Below are positions 17,887 to 25,257 of a DNA stretch of 64,000 nucleotides, piece after piece. Each line of letters starts with the position of its first letter. Positions within the stretch are counted from its first letter, which is position 1. The notes beneath the pieces are model-generated. The model did not search any database and was not told the DNA's origin. It saw only the letters and a program-made list of their open reading frames with translations. The position numbers and the translations under genes were made by a program. The stretch spans positions 1-64,000 of the forward strand of contig DATECF010000256.1 in assembly GCA_035287045.1 (NCBI GenBank), written 5' to 3'. Source of the stretch: JACPAP01 sp035287045 (GTDB taxonomy: Bacteria > Gemmatimonadota > Gemmatimonadetes > Gemmatimonadales > GWC2-71-9).

Positions 17887-18959
17887 TCAGAGGGTCGACT
17901 TGAACAGCAGCAAGTTGGGTGTGCTTCCCGGGTTACCGGTGACGGCTCCAGCCGTGGCGTGGTTGATGATCCAGCCCGCGACCGTCGCGGAGGCTGCGTC
18001 GCCGAAGGTCGCTTTGTGCAGGGCCGCGACGCCGGCCACGTGCGGCGCGGCCATCGAGGTGCCGCTCAGCGACATCGTGACCCCAAGGAGCCAGGTGGAC
18101 GTGATCGCCGACCCGGGCGCGTACGCCTCCACGCAGCTCCCCCAGTTCAAATAGGAGGCCTTGGAGTCGGTCCTTTCGGAGGCGGCCACGGTGAAGACGC
18201 CCACCGCCCCGGCGGGCGATGAGGCGCAAGCGTCGGCGTTGTCGTTCCCCGCCGCCACGGCCAGGAACACGCCCGACCCGGCGCAATTCAACACCCTCAC
18301 GCCGTGCAGCCAGACGCCTTTGGCCACGCCGTACGTCGTGCCACCCACGGTTCCCGCGACGTGCGTACCGTGGCCGTTGCAGTCCTGGCCGGTCACGCCC
18401 CCGAGCAGGCCGAGCGCCAGCGCGTCGTACACGTTGTCGGCGCGGCCACCGAACTCGGGATGCAGGGTCCAGATGCCGGTGTCGATGATTAGGCGTGGAC
18501 GCCGGCTCCGGTGGAGGTGTACGTGTACGCCGAGGACAGCGGTTGGGCACGCTGATCGATGCGATCCAGCCCCCACGGGTCACCGTTCCCGTCCATGGCT
18601 TGCGTTTCATCGGTCCGGACAACCTGATCCACCTCGACGTAACCGACGAGCGGGTTCCGCCGCAGCGCTGCCACCGCCGCATCGGAGAGTCGCGCCGAAA
18701 AACCTTTGATCGCGCGCAGGTACACGTGGCGAAGGGAGCCGCCATGCGCGCCGACCAACGCGCGCGCCAGACTGGCTGGGTCGGGGACTGCCTCGTCGAA
18801 GACGACGATGTACTGGCCGGGAATGGTTTGCGGGCCCGCGGGCGACCGAGCCAGCGCCTGGAATTGCCCGGCATCAGGCGACACCGGAGTCGACACGTCC
18901 CGGCACGCGGTCCCCAGCAAGGCCATGACGAGCAGGACGGCTTGGGTTGGGTGTTTCAC
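17887..18959 (-). pseudogene. Broken proteinase-K-like (S8) secreted protease
   Basis: The 5' part (GTG 18959, lipobox-like LLGTACRDV) encodes a signal, an I9 inhibitor propeptide and the linker ending TSTGAGVHA. There a TAA appears at about 18488-18490 because one base is missing. The next frame resumes with LIIDTGI (catalytic Asp), NGHGTHVAGTVGG (His) and SGTSMAAPHVAG (Ser). In addition, about 45 residues normally found between VLNCAGSG and the AVAAGN oxyanion-hole segment, including the SLGG substrate strand, are missing in frame. Two independent lesions make it non-functional. It is 57 bases downstream of a methyltransferase gene in the same direction. A sequencing error could explain the frameshift but not the deletion. 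Confidence 0.8.
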
Positions 18960-19015
18960 GACAGTACCTCGCGACAAGGTTCAGCGGACTTGGCAAAGCA
19001 GGTTTCGGGCCCCGG

Positions 19016-19864
19016 TCACATTCGGACCGCCTCGATGACGACGTTCCAACCGAGCCGATTGAGCGGGAACAGGCCGCCAAACCAGAGATCGACTCTGTGC
19101 AGGGCGTCGAGCTTCACGTGGCGCCTGCCCAACAGGAACCAGGAAAGGATGTTGTACGGGATGATGTACAATCCGGCCCAGCGGCGCGTGGCGTAGCCCG
19201 CGGCCCGCAGCCGCCGCCGGAGCGACCGCGGGCTGTAGAAGCGGACGTGCGTCGGATCCCAGCCCAACCAGTTCCGCTCGCCGCACCACCAGCGCTTGTA
19301 GGTGCCTTCGAGCAGGAAATTGAGAGACCAGGTGCTGTGGGTAGACAGCAGCAACCGGTCACCCGCTGCCTGGCACGCCGCGAGGTCCCTCAGCAGCGCC
19401 TCGTCTTCGGGAATGTGCTCGATCACGTCCTTCAGAATGATGACCCGGAATCGCTGGCCGAGGAGCGACGGCGGGAACGCCTCGGAGCAAACCGTTTGGA
19501 CGCGTTCCTCGACGCCGCGCTGGGCGGCGAGCAGCCTGGCCGTCTGGAGGGCGTTCGGCTCCGCGTCTACCAGCGTTACCTGACCGCCCCGCTCCGCGCA
19601 CCTCACGGCCATGAACCCCGCACCGCCGCCGTAGTCGAGTACCCGCACGCCACCAAGGTGCCCAAGCAGTCGCTCGAGCACGCGGACTTTGGTCAGGTTG
19701 TACGTGTCCGCGCGTCGCAGGTAATCGGCGAGATGCTCTTCGGTTGGCACGCGCCGCGCCCAGTGATCGCTCGGGTATCGCAAGCGCGTCGAGCCGGATG
19801 CCCCGATTCCCGGTGAAGGGCTCCGTGGATCCACCGCCTGCGCGCTCTCCGCCTCGGTGGACAT
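19016..19864 (-). CDS. Class I SAM-dependent methyltransferase
   Basis: A 282-residue methyltransferase. Motif I is VRVLDYGGGAGFMAV near residue 74, the acidic end of strand 2 is VTLVDAEP, and LKDVIEHIPEDE is motif IV. The C-terminal ~80 residues are rich in Trp, Arg and Tyr (YKRWWCGERNWLGWDP), as in lipid- or saccharide-directed enzymes. It follows the VpsJ-like gene by 8 bases and shares its sigma-54 promoter. It probably methylates an EPS sugar or a lipid carrier intermediate; the substrate is not identifiable. Confidence 0.8.
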   Translation of the reverse strand: MSTEAESAQAVDPRSPSPGIGASGSTRLRYPSDHWARRVPTEEHLADYLRRADTYNLTKVRVLERLLGHLGGVRVLDYGGGAGFMAVRCAERGGQVTLVDAEPNALQTARLLAAQRGVEERVQTVCSEAFPPSLLGQRFRVIILKDVIEHIPEDEALLRDLAACQAAGDRLLLSTHSTWSLNFLLEGTYKRWWCGERNWLGWDPTHVRFYSPRSLRRRLRAAGYATRRWAGLYIIPYNILSWFLLGRRHVKLDALHRVDLWFGGLFPLNRLGWNVVIEAVRM

Positions 19865-19872
19865 CCTGGTCC

Positions 19873-21120
19873 CTAGGCCAGCACCGAGACCACGGCTGTT
19901 GCAGGACCGCCATGCCGTCTGGTCTGGACGACTTCATGCCGCATCAGCGCGTCCGCGAGGAACTTGGTGGCCCAGTTCAGGACCTCATAGGCCCCGTAGC
20001 CGCCACCCACCGGCCACGCGCCCTTGATCCCGCCCCGCAATCCCGGCTCCCGGCTGTCGCGGCTCTGCGTGCGCTTGAGGAAACGCAGGACCGCCGGCAC
20101 CGGCTCCAGCCACTCCGCGTCACCCGTGACGTCGGCCAGGCGCATCCAGTTGTTCGCCATCTGGGCCTGGCCCGTGAGACAAGACCAGCGAACGGCGGGG
20201 GACCAGTCGGGGCGGTAGCGGCCAGGCATCCATCCGTCGTCCCGAACCGACCCGGCAAGCGCGCCGGCAGCGCGCCGGGCCGCGGCGAGCAAGCCGGAAT
20301 CACCGAGTAGCCGTCCACCTTCCAACAATCCGCGAATGGCGTACGCGAGCGTGTGCAGCAGAGGCTGGGCGGGATCGCTCAGGCAACAGCGTGGCAACCA
20401 GCCGTTGGAGGCCTGTACCCGTGCCGCTGCGCGTAGGCTCCGTGCGGCAGCATCCGTGAAGGTCGCATCGGCGAGGCGAACACCAGCCTCCGCGAGCGCC
20501 CAGGCCGTGCGGGTGTTATAGAGCATGGAGTCTGCCCGCGCGAGGCGGGGGTCCCCCACGCGCCACTGTCCGTCCGGGTCGAGCGTCGCCACCAGATAGC
20601 GAGCGCCGCGGCAGGCGGCGTCGGCAAAGCCTCCGAGCCCCGTTTCCTCGAACGCGGCCAGCCAGCCGAGCAGCACCTGTCCGGTGTTGAACGCGGCCGG
20701 CGCCTGCGGCTCCCCGATCACGCCGCTCTGGACCGCGCCGCCCGCTAGCTGAACCGCGATCTCCCACCGCGCCGCCGTCTCCGCGCGGGCGGCGAGCTCC
20801 GGGCGCCCCAGGCGCCGGGCGGCGGCGTACAGCGTTGGAATGATGTAACCCGTGGTTTCCGGATAGGGTGGCTGCCAGCCGCGGCACCCGAAATAGGGAT
20901 GCCATCTGAGGCTGAACCCGCGCGCGATGCCACCGTCCAGCGTCGTCTCACCGGCGCGCACCAGCCAGTCGATGGCCGCCACCAGGTGAGGTTCGTGGCG
21001 GTGGTCGGCCGGATAGCCGCCGGCCCGCTCGCGCCATTCCTCGACCAGAGCGGTCGGATTCAGGAGCGGATGGGCGCGGAGGGCGCGCAGTGGTCTCTCG
21101 ACCGATGCAAGGAGGGGCAT
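19873..21120 (-). CDS. alpha/alpha-toroid polysaccharide biosynthesis protein (VpsJ-like)
   Basis: A 415-residue protein made of repeated helical hairpins with glycosidase/terpene-cyclase-like signatures: GYIIPTLYAAARRLGR, FNTGQVLLGWLAAFEETG, YNTRTAWALAEAG, SNGWLPRCCL and LTGQAQMANNWMRLAD. The pattern fits VpsJ-type proteins of EPS loci, which have an (alpha/alpha)6 toroid of unproven activity, perhaps a polysaccharide hydrolase or lyase. ATG 21120 is chosen because the sigma-54 -12 box at 21147 would lie inside any longer gene. First gene of an operon with the methyltransferase and the protease pseudogene. Confidence 0.72.
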   Translation of the reverse strand: MPLLASVERPLRALRAHPLLNPTALVEEWRERAGGYPADHRHEPHLVAAIDWLVRAGETTLDGGIARGFSLRWHPYFGCRGWQPPYPETTGYIIPTLYAAARRLGRPELAARAETAARWEIAVQLAGGAVQSGVIGEPQAPAAFNTGQVLLGWLAAFEETGLGGFADAACRGARYLVATLDPDGQWRVGDPRLARADSMLYNTRTAWALAEAGVRLADATFTDAAARSLRAAARVQASNGWLPRCCLSDPAQPLLHTLAYAIRGLLEGGRLLGDSGLLAAARRAAGALAGSVRDDGWMPGRYRPDWSPAVRWSCLTGQAQMANNWMRLADVTGDAEWLEPVPAVLRFLKRTQSRDSREPGLRGGIKGAWPVGGGYGAYEVLNWATKFLADALMRHEVVQTRRHGGPATAVVSVLA

Positions 21121-21146
21121 CGTGCTCAACGTCCCGCCGACGGCGT

Positions 21147-21162
21147 TGCAAGGCATGTGCCC
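21147..21162 (-). promoter_or_regulatory. sigma-54 promoter (-24/-12)
   Basis: On the minus strand GGGCAC-N5-TTGCA matches at every position but the first. Predicted start near 21135, 15 bases before the VpsJ-like ATG. It rules out the upstream ATG at 21155. Confidence 0.7.
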
Positions 21163-21288
21163 GCCGGGCTCCAAAGGGGGCGCGGCGGGGCCGGGGGCCG
21201 GGTGACGTGCCGCCACCACACACCGCGGCGCCCCGGCTGCGGGAGGCGTGCAATAGGGATGAAGCGCAGGATCACGCGGTGGAGCCCA

Positions 21289-21304
21289 CGGTCCGGGTCT
21301 TGCA
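21289..21304 (+). promoter_or_regulatory. sigma-54 promoter (-24/-12)
   Basis: CGGTCC-N5-TTGCA has a perfect -12 and exact spacing, with a -24 half like that at 8461. It is divergent from the promoter at 21147-21162 and would read the GNAT gene from about 21315. Confidence 0.55.
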
Positions 21305-21357
21305 GTTCCCTGGGGGACGGTTTCCATGAGCGACGACGGTCCCGCGACGCAACGCCA

Positions 21358-21885
21358 ATGATGAAGCTCCTGCCACTCGATAGCCCCGAACGCATCCAGC
21401 TGGCGGCCGACTGGTTGGGCCGGTACGACAACTACAAGTGGCTGGACTTCGGCAACGGGGTCCAGAAGGTCACGCCGGTCACGCTGAAGATCATGACGCA
21501 GAGGGACTTGCACGTAGTCCGGGCGTACACGGCGAATGACGGGGAGCTGCCGATCGGCGTGGTGGGATTGACCAATGTGGACCAGACGTTCAAGACCGCC
21601 TCGCTCTGGGCGGTGCTGGGGAACAAACGGTACGGCGGACTGACCAAGTGCGCTTCCTCCAAAATGCTCACCGTGGCATTCAGGGAGTTGGGCCTTCGGG
21701 CCGTGAATGCATGGACCCTCGACGTCAACATCGCGGCGCGGCGGGTCCTCGAATCGCTTCACTTCAAGTACGTGGGGCGGACGCGGCAATGTCATGTCCT
21801 GGACGGCCAGCCGCATGATCGCCTGCTCTTCGACCTCCTTGCCCCCGAACATCAGGATTGCGACGGCGACGCCATCCCGGCGTAG
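21358..21885 (+). CDS. GNAT acetyltransferase (RimJ-like)
   Basis: A 175-residue GNAT domain. LPIGVVGLTNVDQTFKTASLWAVLG is the beta4 region, and KRYGGLTKCASSKMLTVAFRELG resembles the acetyl-CoA pyrophosphate loop followed by helix 3. NIAARRVLESLHFKYVGR is the usual RimJ/RimL ending. Similar enzymes acetylate amino sugars in sugar-nucleotide pathways, which suits the locus. Two adjacent ATGs (21358 and 21361) are possible and neither has a clear ribosome binding site. It is transcribed divergently from the VpsJ-like gene and converges on the exported protein at 21990. Confidence 0.75.
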   Translation: MMKLLPLDSPERIQLAADWLGRYDNYKWLDFGNGVQKVTPVTLKIMTQRDLHVVRAYTANDGELPIGVVGLTNVDQTFKTASLWAVLGNKRYGGLTKCASSKMLTVAFRELGLRAVNAWTLDVNIAARRVLESLHFKYVGRTRQCHVLDGQPHDRLLFDLLAPEHQDCDGDAIPA

Positions 21886-21936
21886 CCGCGGGCGCTCACC
21901 CTCGCTACACCCGCCGGACCACACACAACGACGCCC

Positions 21937-21965
21937 CCGTACCAGGATTTCAGGCCCTGGCACGG
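21937..21965. terminator. Hairpin between convergent genes
   Basis: CCGTaCCAGG pairs with CCTGGcACGG across an 8-9 base loop, midway between the stop codons of the GNAT gene and the minus-strand exported protein. There is no clear U-run on either side, so it is a possible bidirectional terminator. Confidence 0.4.
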
Positions 21966-21989
21966 GGACGCCAACTCGCGACTGGTACG

Positions 21990-22679
21990 CTACCTCACGC
22001 TGCTGCTCGCCGAGCCGACGATGATCTCTCCAACCGTGGCGGTGACTTCAGGCAGGCACTCCAACGACGTGCATTCGCCTCCGGTCACTGTCTGCAGCAC
22101 CACGTGAATCATGTTGACCGTGATCCCAGTGGCGTGCTGGACCTGCTCGTTCAACACCACATAGCCCACCCCCGGAAGGCTGATCCGGGTATTGGGCGCC
22201 ACATTGTCCGCGATGGACACGCCGCTCACCCGCAGGTTCTCGAAGGTCGAGCCGTATGCGTTGCTGATCGTGGTGGATCCGCTCCGCGAGGTCGACGTGA
22301 CGGCGAACACCCGCGAGGCGGTGATCAGCCCGCTGAGGATGCTCACCTCCGCCACGGTGGCCACGCTTTGCGCGCCGGCCGTGCCCGCGCCGACCGCGCC
22401 CGAGGTCACGCTGGTCAGGAGGTTCGACGAAAACGCGCCGAGCACACTGAGCGCCTCGCCAGACGCCTCGGCCATGTCTCCACTCCCAGGCCCGACACTG
22501 GGTAGGACCGCCAACGGGGACTTGGCCTGCGACGCCTCGGGGGTCTGGACGTAGGCCCCGTAGGCCTCGCCGGCCGCCGTCTGGGCCGCCGCGCTCGCCG
22601 CCGCCGCGGCGCTCAATCCCAGCACCGCGAAGGCGGCCGCCAGGCGCGTGGTCCACTGCTGTGTGCATTGGGAAAGCAT
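21990..22679 (-). CDS. Exported protein, choice-of-anchor-P-like
   Basis: A 229-residue protein with a long hydrophobic Ala-rich signal peptide ending near ASAAAQTAAG. The mature part is low in charge and rich in Ser, Thr, Val and Gly. GEAYGAYVQT at the start, repeated VSGVSIADN/APNTRISLPG strands, VVLNEQVQ and MIHVVLQTVTG fit the choice-of-anchor-P type of secreted protein. AAGGAAGGG lies 7 bases before the ATG. It is 42 bases downstream of the lipoprotein gene at 22722-23282 and is probably read from the same sigma-54 promoter. No C-terminal sorting motif is visible. Function unknown. Confidence 0.7.
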   Translation of the reverse strand: MLSQCTQQWTTRLAAAFAVLGLSAAAAASAAAQTAAGEAYGAYVQTPEASQAKSPLAVLPSVGPGSGDMAEASGEALSVLGAFSSNLLTSVTSGAVGAGTAGAQSVATVAEVSILSGLITASRVFAVTSTSRSGSTTISNAYGSTFENLRVSGVSIADNVAPNTRISLPGVGYVVLNEQVQHATGITVNMIHVVLQTVTGGECTSLECLPEVTATVGEIIVGSASSSVR

Positions 22680-22721
22680 CAGATATCCCTTCCTTTCATC
22701 CGATCGTCGAGGTTCAGGTCC

Positions 22722-23282
22722 CTAGTGCGCCTGGATGTTGCCGCCGGTCAGCGGGGTACGGCCGGTGCTGCCATGACCCGGGCCTTCGCCACTGACCTCG
22801 AACCAGAAGGTGTCCGGGCCGGTGCCTGGGCTGCTTCCGGGTTCGCCATTGTCACAGGCTTGAGCAAAGAAGTCGTGCGTATGCCACTCGCCGTTCCCGT
22901 GCTTCGCGCGAACGGTGCCTCGGAACTCACCGCACTCGCCGCCCTCCGGGCTCGGGAAGGACGCGAACGAGGTGATGGAGCCGCCCGACGACGTGGTCCC
23001 TGCGTGATACTTGCTCTGCGTGGGGTGATACACGACTTGGAGCTGGCCCTTGAGTGGCTCGCAGGTATTGCTGGCGTGGATGTTGAACCCGAACGTGACC
23101 TTCTGACCGCCCGGGTCAATCCGCCCGCCTCCGGTGAACTTCTTGGCGGCCGGACACCCGACCCAGAATAACGGGCTGCCCACGTCGGGCACCGCGGTCG
23201 CCTCGGGTTGCTCACACGCCGACCCGACGACGGCGGCCGTCAGCAGACCGGCTGCCACGGTGAAACCTCTTCGTTCGCGCAT
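22722..23282 (-). CDS. Small exported lipoprotein with post-COAP-1-like module
   Basis: A 186-residue protein. Its signal peptide ends in a lipobox-like VVGSACEQP. The mature part KKFTGGGRIDPG...VTFGFNIHA...QLQVVYH...CDNGEPGSSPGTGPDTFWFEVSG resembles post-COAP-1-type beta domains. Its CDNG-x-PG-x-GTDxF segment also matches the C-terminal modules of the two large lipoproteins at 8513 and 10078. AGGAGG lies 8 bases before the ATG, and a perfect sigma-54 promoter lies 52 bases upstream. Probably a surface or matrix component made together with the polysaccharide; no activity is predicted. Confidence 0.72.
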   Translation of the reverse strand: MRERRGFTVAAGLLTAAVVGSACEQPEATAVPDVGSPLFWVGCPAAKKFTGGGRIDPGGQKVTFGFNIHASNTCEPLKGQLQVVYHPTQSKYHAGTTSSGGSITSFASFPSPEGGECGEFRGTVRAKHGNGEWHTHDFFAQACDNGEPGSSPGTGPDTFWFEVSGEGPGHGSTGRTPLTGGNIQAH

Positions 23283-23333
23283 GTCGCTACGCCTCCTGGT
23301 GGTGGTTTGTGCGGGTGCTCCCGGCTGCGGGGA

Positions 23334-23349
23334 AGCAAGCGGGGTGCCA
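23334..23349 (-). promoter_or_regulatory. sigma-54 promoter, perfect consensus
   Basis: On the minus strand TGGCAC-N5-TTGCT matches the sigma-54 consensus at every defined position. Start near 23322 gives a 40-base leader with AGGAGG before ATG 23282. Confidence 0.8.
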
Positions 23350-23576
23350 CCGACCGCCTCGGCGCAAATACAACCCGCACACCGACATGCGCGTTTCGGT
23401 GGTTGCGCGCGGCAGTGGACCGAGTCCCTCAGTTACGTCGTGCTCGGGCGACAGCCGCCGTACCGGTGGGCGTCAATCGTTCGCAGTGTCGTGTCGTAGA
23501 TCAGACGCGTGCGTCTGGAACCTGCGGAAGGCCATGGAGGGGATGATCACACCCCATATACCCCATATAAGGAAAG

Positions 23577-23604
23577 CGCGCCGGCCTTCCCCGAGACCGG
23601 CGCG
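23577..23604. terminator. 8-bp GC hairpin
   Basis: CGCGCCGG and CCGGCGCG pair perfectly around a 12-base loop. Not followed by a clear T-run on the plus strand, so terminator function is uncertain. Confidence 0.3.
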
Positions 23605-23807
23605 AACTTGGTTGAGAAATGACGCCTCTGCCACCGACCCGTCTCCGTGCAAGCGAGGCTCATTTTTTTTGTTGAGCTAGGCAGGTGTCTCCGGCGAGAG
23701 GCCGGGCGGTGACAGAGGCACCAGCGATGGGTGGGGCAACCCCCGTGCCACGCGGTGCAGGGCCCCGCAGCCGACATGGCTGATTACCTAAGCCGTCTCG
23801 TAGCAGG

Positions 23808-23830
23808 CGGTTAGCCCGGCGAGCTAACCG
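23808..23830. repeat. Inverted repeat / stem-loop
   Basis: CGGTTAGC and GCTAACCG form an 8-bp perfect stem with a 7-base loop, about 100 bases before the right-facing promoter. Possible operator or RNA element. Confidence 0.35.
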
Positions 23831-23858
23831 GAGCGACACCCCATGATTGGCCCGCCGA

Positions 23859-23875
23859 CGCCACAAGGCGTGGCG
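23859..23875. promoter_or_regulatory. Inverted repeat CGCCAC-N5-GTGGCG, candidate activator site
   Basis: Six-base perfect arms located 54 bases upstream of the -24 box at 23929. The half-site GCCAC/GTGGC is the same as in the larger inverted repeat at 66-86, in front of the first sigma-54 promoter. Confidence 0.35.
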
Positions 23876-23928
23876 CGCGTACTACGACTTCGGTGTTGGG
23901 GTGTCGCAGCAGCAGGCCGGCACCTCGG

Positions 23929-23944
23929 CGGCACGAAACTTGTT
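23929..23944 (+). promoter_or_regulatory. sigma-54-type promoter
   Basis: CGGCAC-N5-TTGTT has exact spacing and one -12 deviation (T for C). The sequence also fits the GCGGCAYRRAACKTGWTWY box of elements A and B. Start near 23955, 27 bases before GTG 23982. Confidence 0.5.
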
Positions 23945-23981
23945 TCTCGGTTGGGTGCGCCCTGTTCTCGAGGTTCTCATC

Positions 23982-25202
23982 GTGGAGTTCACACCCCGTG
24001 CGTCGCGGAGACCGAGCCGCCTCACCAGCGTTGGCGCGCGCGTCGAGCCAGCCGCGAGATGCAATCTCCCGCCATCATCAGCGCGGCGGCGCCTGAGCGT
24101 CTTGCACGCCGTCGCCCCGGAAGATCCAACCGCCCTCGAGCGCACCGTTCAATCGCTGTGCATCGGACTCCGCCGCCGCGACCACATGGTGCACGTGGCC
24201 GCCGTGAGCGATACACCCGCGATGATCGAGCGCTTTCAGGCACCGTTGATCAACGCGGGCGTGCAGCTGCACCCGGTGGTCCTGCCGCGCCACGCCTACC
24301 TGCGGGAGAAGCGCGCACTGGACCGGTTGGTGGCCGAGATCCGGCCTGACGTTCTCCACACCCACGGCTTTCGGTCCGACATCCTGGCCGCCCTGCCGGC
24401 GCGGGAGACGGGGGTGCCAACCGTCACCACCGTGCACCGGTTCAATGTGGGGGGGTGGAGGAACTGTGTGCACCAGCTGCTGCGGAGCGTGGCCCTCGTC
24501 CGGTGCGACGCCGTGGTGGCCGTCTCCCGATCGCTGGCCGACGCCGTGTCCCGGAGCGGCGTCGTGGCCGAACGGCTTCGGGTCATTCCGAACGCCTGGC
24601 TGGAAGCCGAAGCGCCGCTCGGCCGGGCCGCGGCGCGGCGGGCCTTGGGGCTGACGCCCGACGACCACAAAGTGGTGGGATGGGTCGGCCGGCTGAGCCG
24701 CGAATCCGGACCGGACCTGGCGCTCCAGGCCCTGGCCTTGCTCGCCGACCTCCCGGTCATGCTGGTGCTGTTGGGCGACGGACCGGCTCGGGGGGAGTGC
24801 GAGCGCCTCGCCGCACGCTTGGGCGTCGCGGATCGGGTCCACTGGTCCGGCGCCGTGCCAGACTCGGGCCGGCTGTTCGGCGCGTTCGACGCGTTTCTCC
24901 AAAGCGCTCGGACCGAGGGACCGCCCATCGCGCTGTTCGAGGCCATGGCGTCGCGCACGCCGATCGTGGCGACCGCCGTGAGCGGGGTCGACGACGTGCT
25001 ATCCGGCGGCACCGCCCTGGTCGTCCCAACAGAGAACGCGGAAGCGCTGGCGCAGGCTATCCACGACGTGTTTCGCTACCCGCGGCACGCGACGGCCCGG
25101 GCGACGGCCGCCCGGACACGCCTGCTGATCCAATACGAACCACAGCGGTGGGTGGATGCCTACGAAACGCTCTACCACCAGGTGAGTCACCCCCGGTCGT
25201 AG
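23982..25202 (+). CDS. GT4-family glycosyltransferase
   Basis: A 406-residue GT-B glycosyltransferase. Acceptor-domain features are DVLHTHGFRSDILAALPA and TVHRF. The donor domain has VVGWVGRLSRESGPDLALQAL, LLGDGPARGECERLA and SARTEGPPIALFEAMASRTPIVAT with the E-x7-E pattern. GTG 23982 is chosen because GAGG sits 8 bases upstream and the promoter ends at 23944; an open frame extends further 5' through the promoter. The first ~40 residues are Arg-rich and variable. It ends 55 bases from the convergent response-regulator gene. Confidence 0.82.
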   Translation: MEFTPRASRRPSRLTSVGARVEPAARCNLPPSSARRRLSVLHAVAPEDPTALERTVQSLCIGLRRRDHMVHVAAVSDTPAMIERFQAPLINAGVQLHPVVLPRHAYLREKRALDRLVAEIRPDVLHTHGFRSDILAALPARETGVPTVTTVHRFNVGGWRNCVHQLLRSVALVRCDAVVAVSRSLADAVSRSGVVAERLRVIPNAWLEAEAPLGRAAARRALGLTPDDHKVVGWVGRLSRESGPDLALQALALLADLPVMLVLLGDGPARGECERLAARLGVADRVHWSGAVPDSGRLFGAFDAFLQSARTEGPPIALFEAMASRTPIVATAVSGVDDVLSGGTALVVPTENAEALAQAIHDVFRYPRHATARATAARTRLLIQYEPQRWVDAYETLYHQVSHPRS

Positions 25203-25257
25203 AATCCGCCGGCGCTTCGCCAGGGCGCCGGGGTTCAGGCCACCCGGCGATGCCGTG

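Larger units (their letters stand above)
23283..23981. other. 699-base structured intergenic region
   Basis: No convincing gene. The region holds a perfect sigma-54 promoter facing left (23334-23349), another facing right (23929-23944), a tandem CCCCATATA pair near 23552, a strong hairpin at 23577-23604, a run of eight T inside a small inverted repeat at 23658-23677, an 8-bp stem at 23808-23830 and an inverted repeat at 23859-23875. No known riboswitch consensus could be recognised. A small RNA or long regulatory leader is possible. Confidence 0.6.

Noticed and set aside
18486..18492. Stop in the S8 protease as a possible recoding site
   Set aside because: The codon is TAA, the frame changes after it, and there is no SECIS-like stem; a frameshift is the simpler reading.
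23700..23860. c-di-GMP (GEMM) or cobalamin riboswitch
   Set aside because: The region is structured, but the conserved core sequences of both classes are not found.
1..25202. Exosortase or PEP-CTERM sorting signals in the EPS locus
   Set aside because: No multi-pass protein with exosortase Cys/Arg/His motifs and no C-terminal PEP-hydrophobic-Arg tail was seen in any exported protein.
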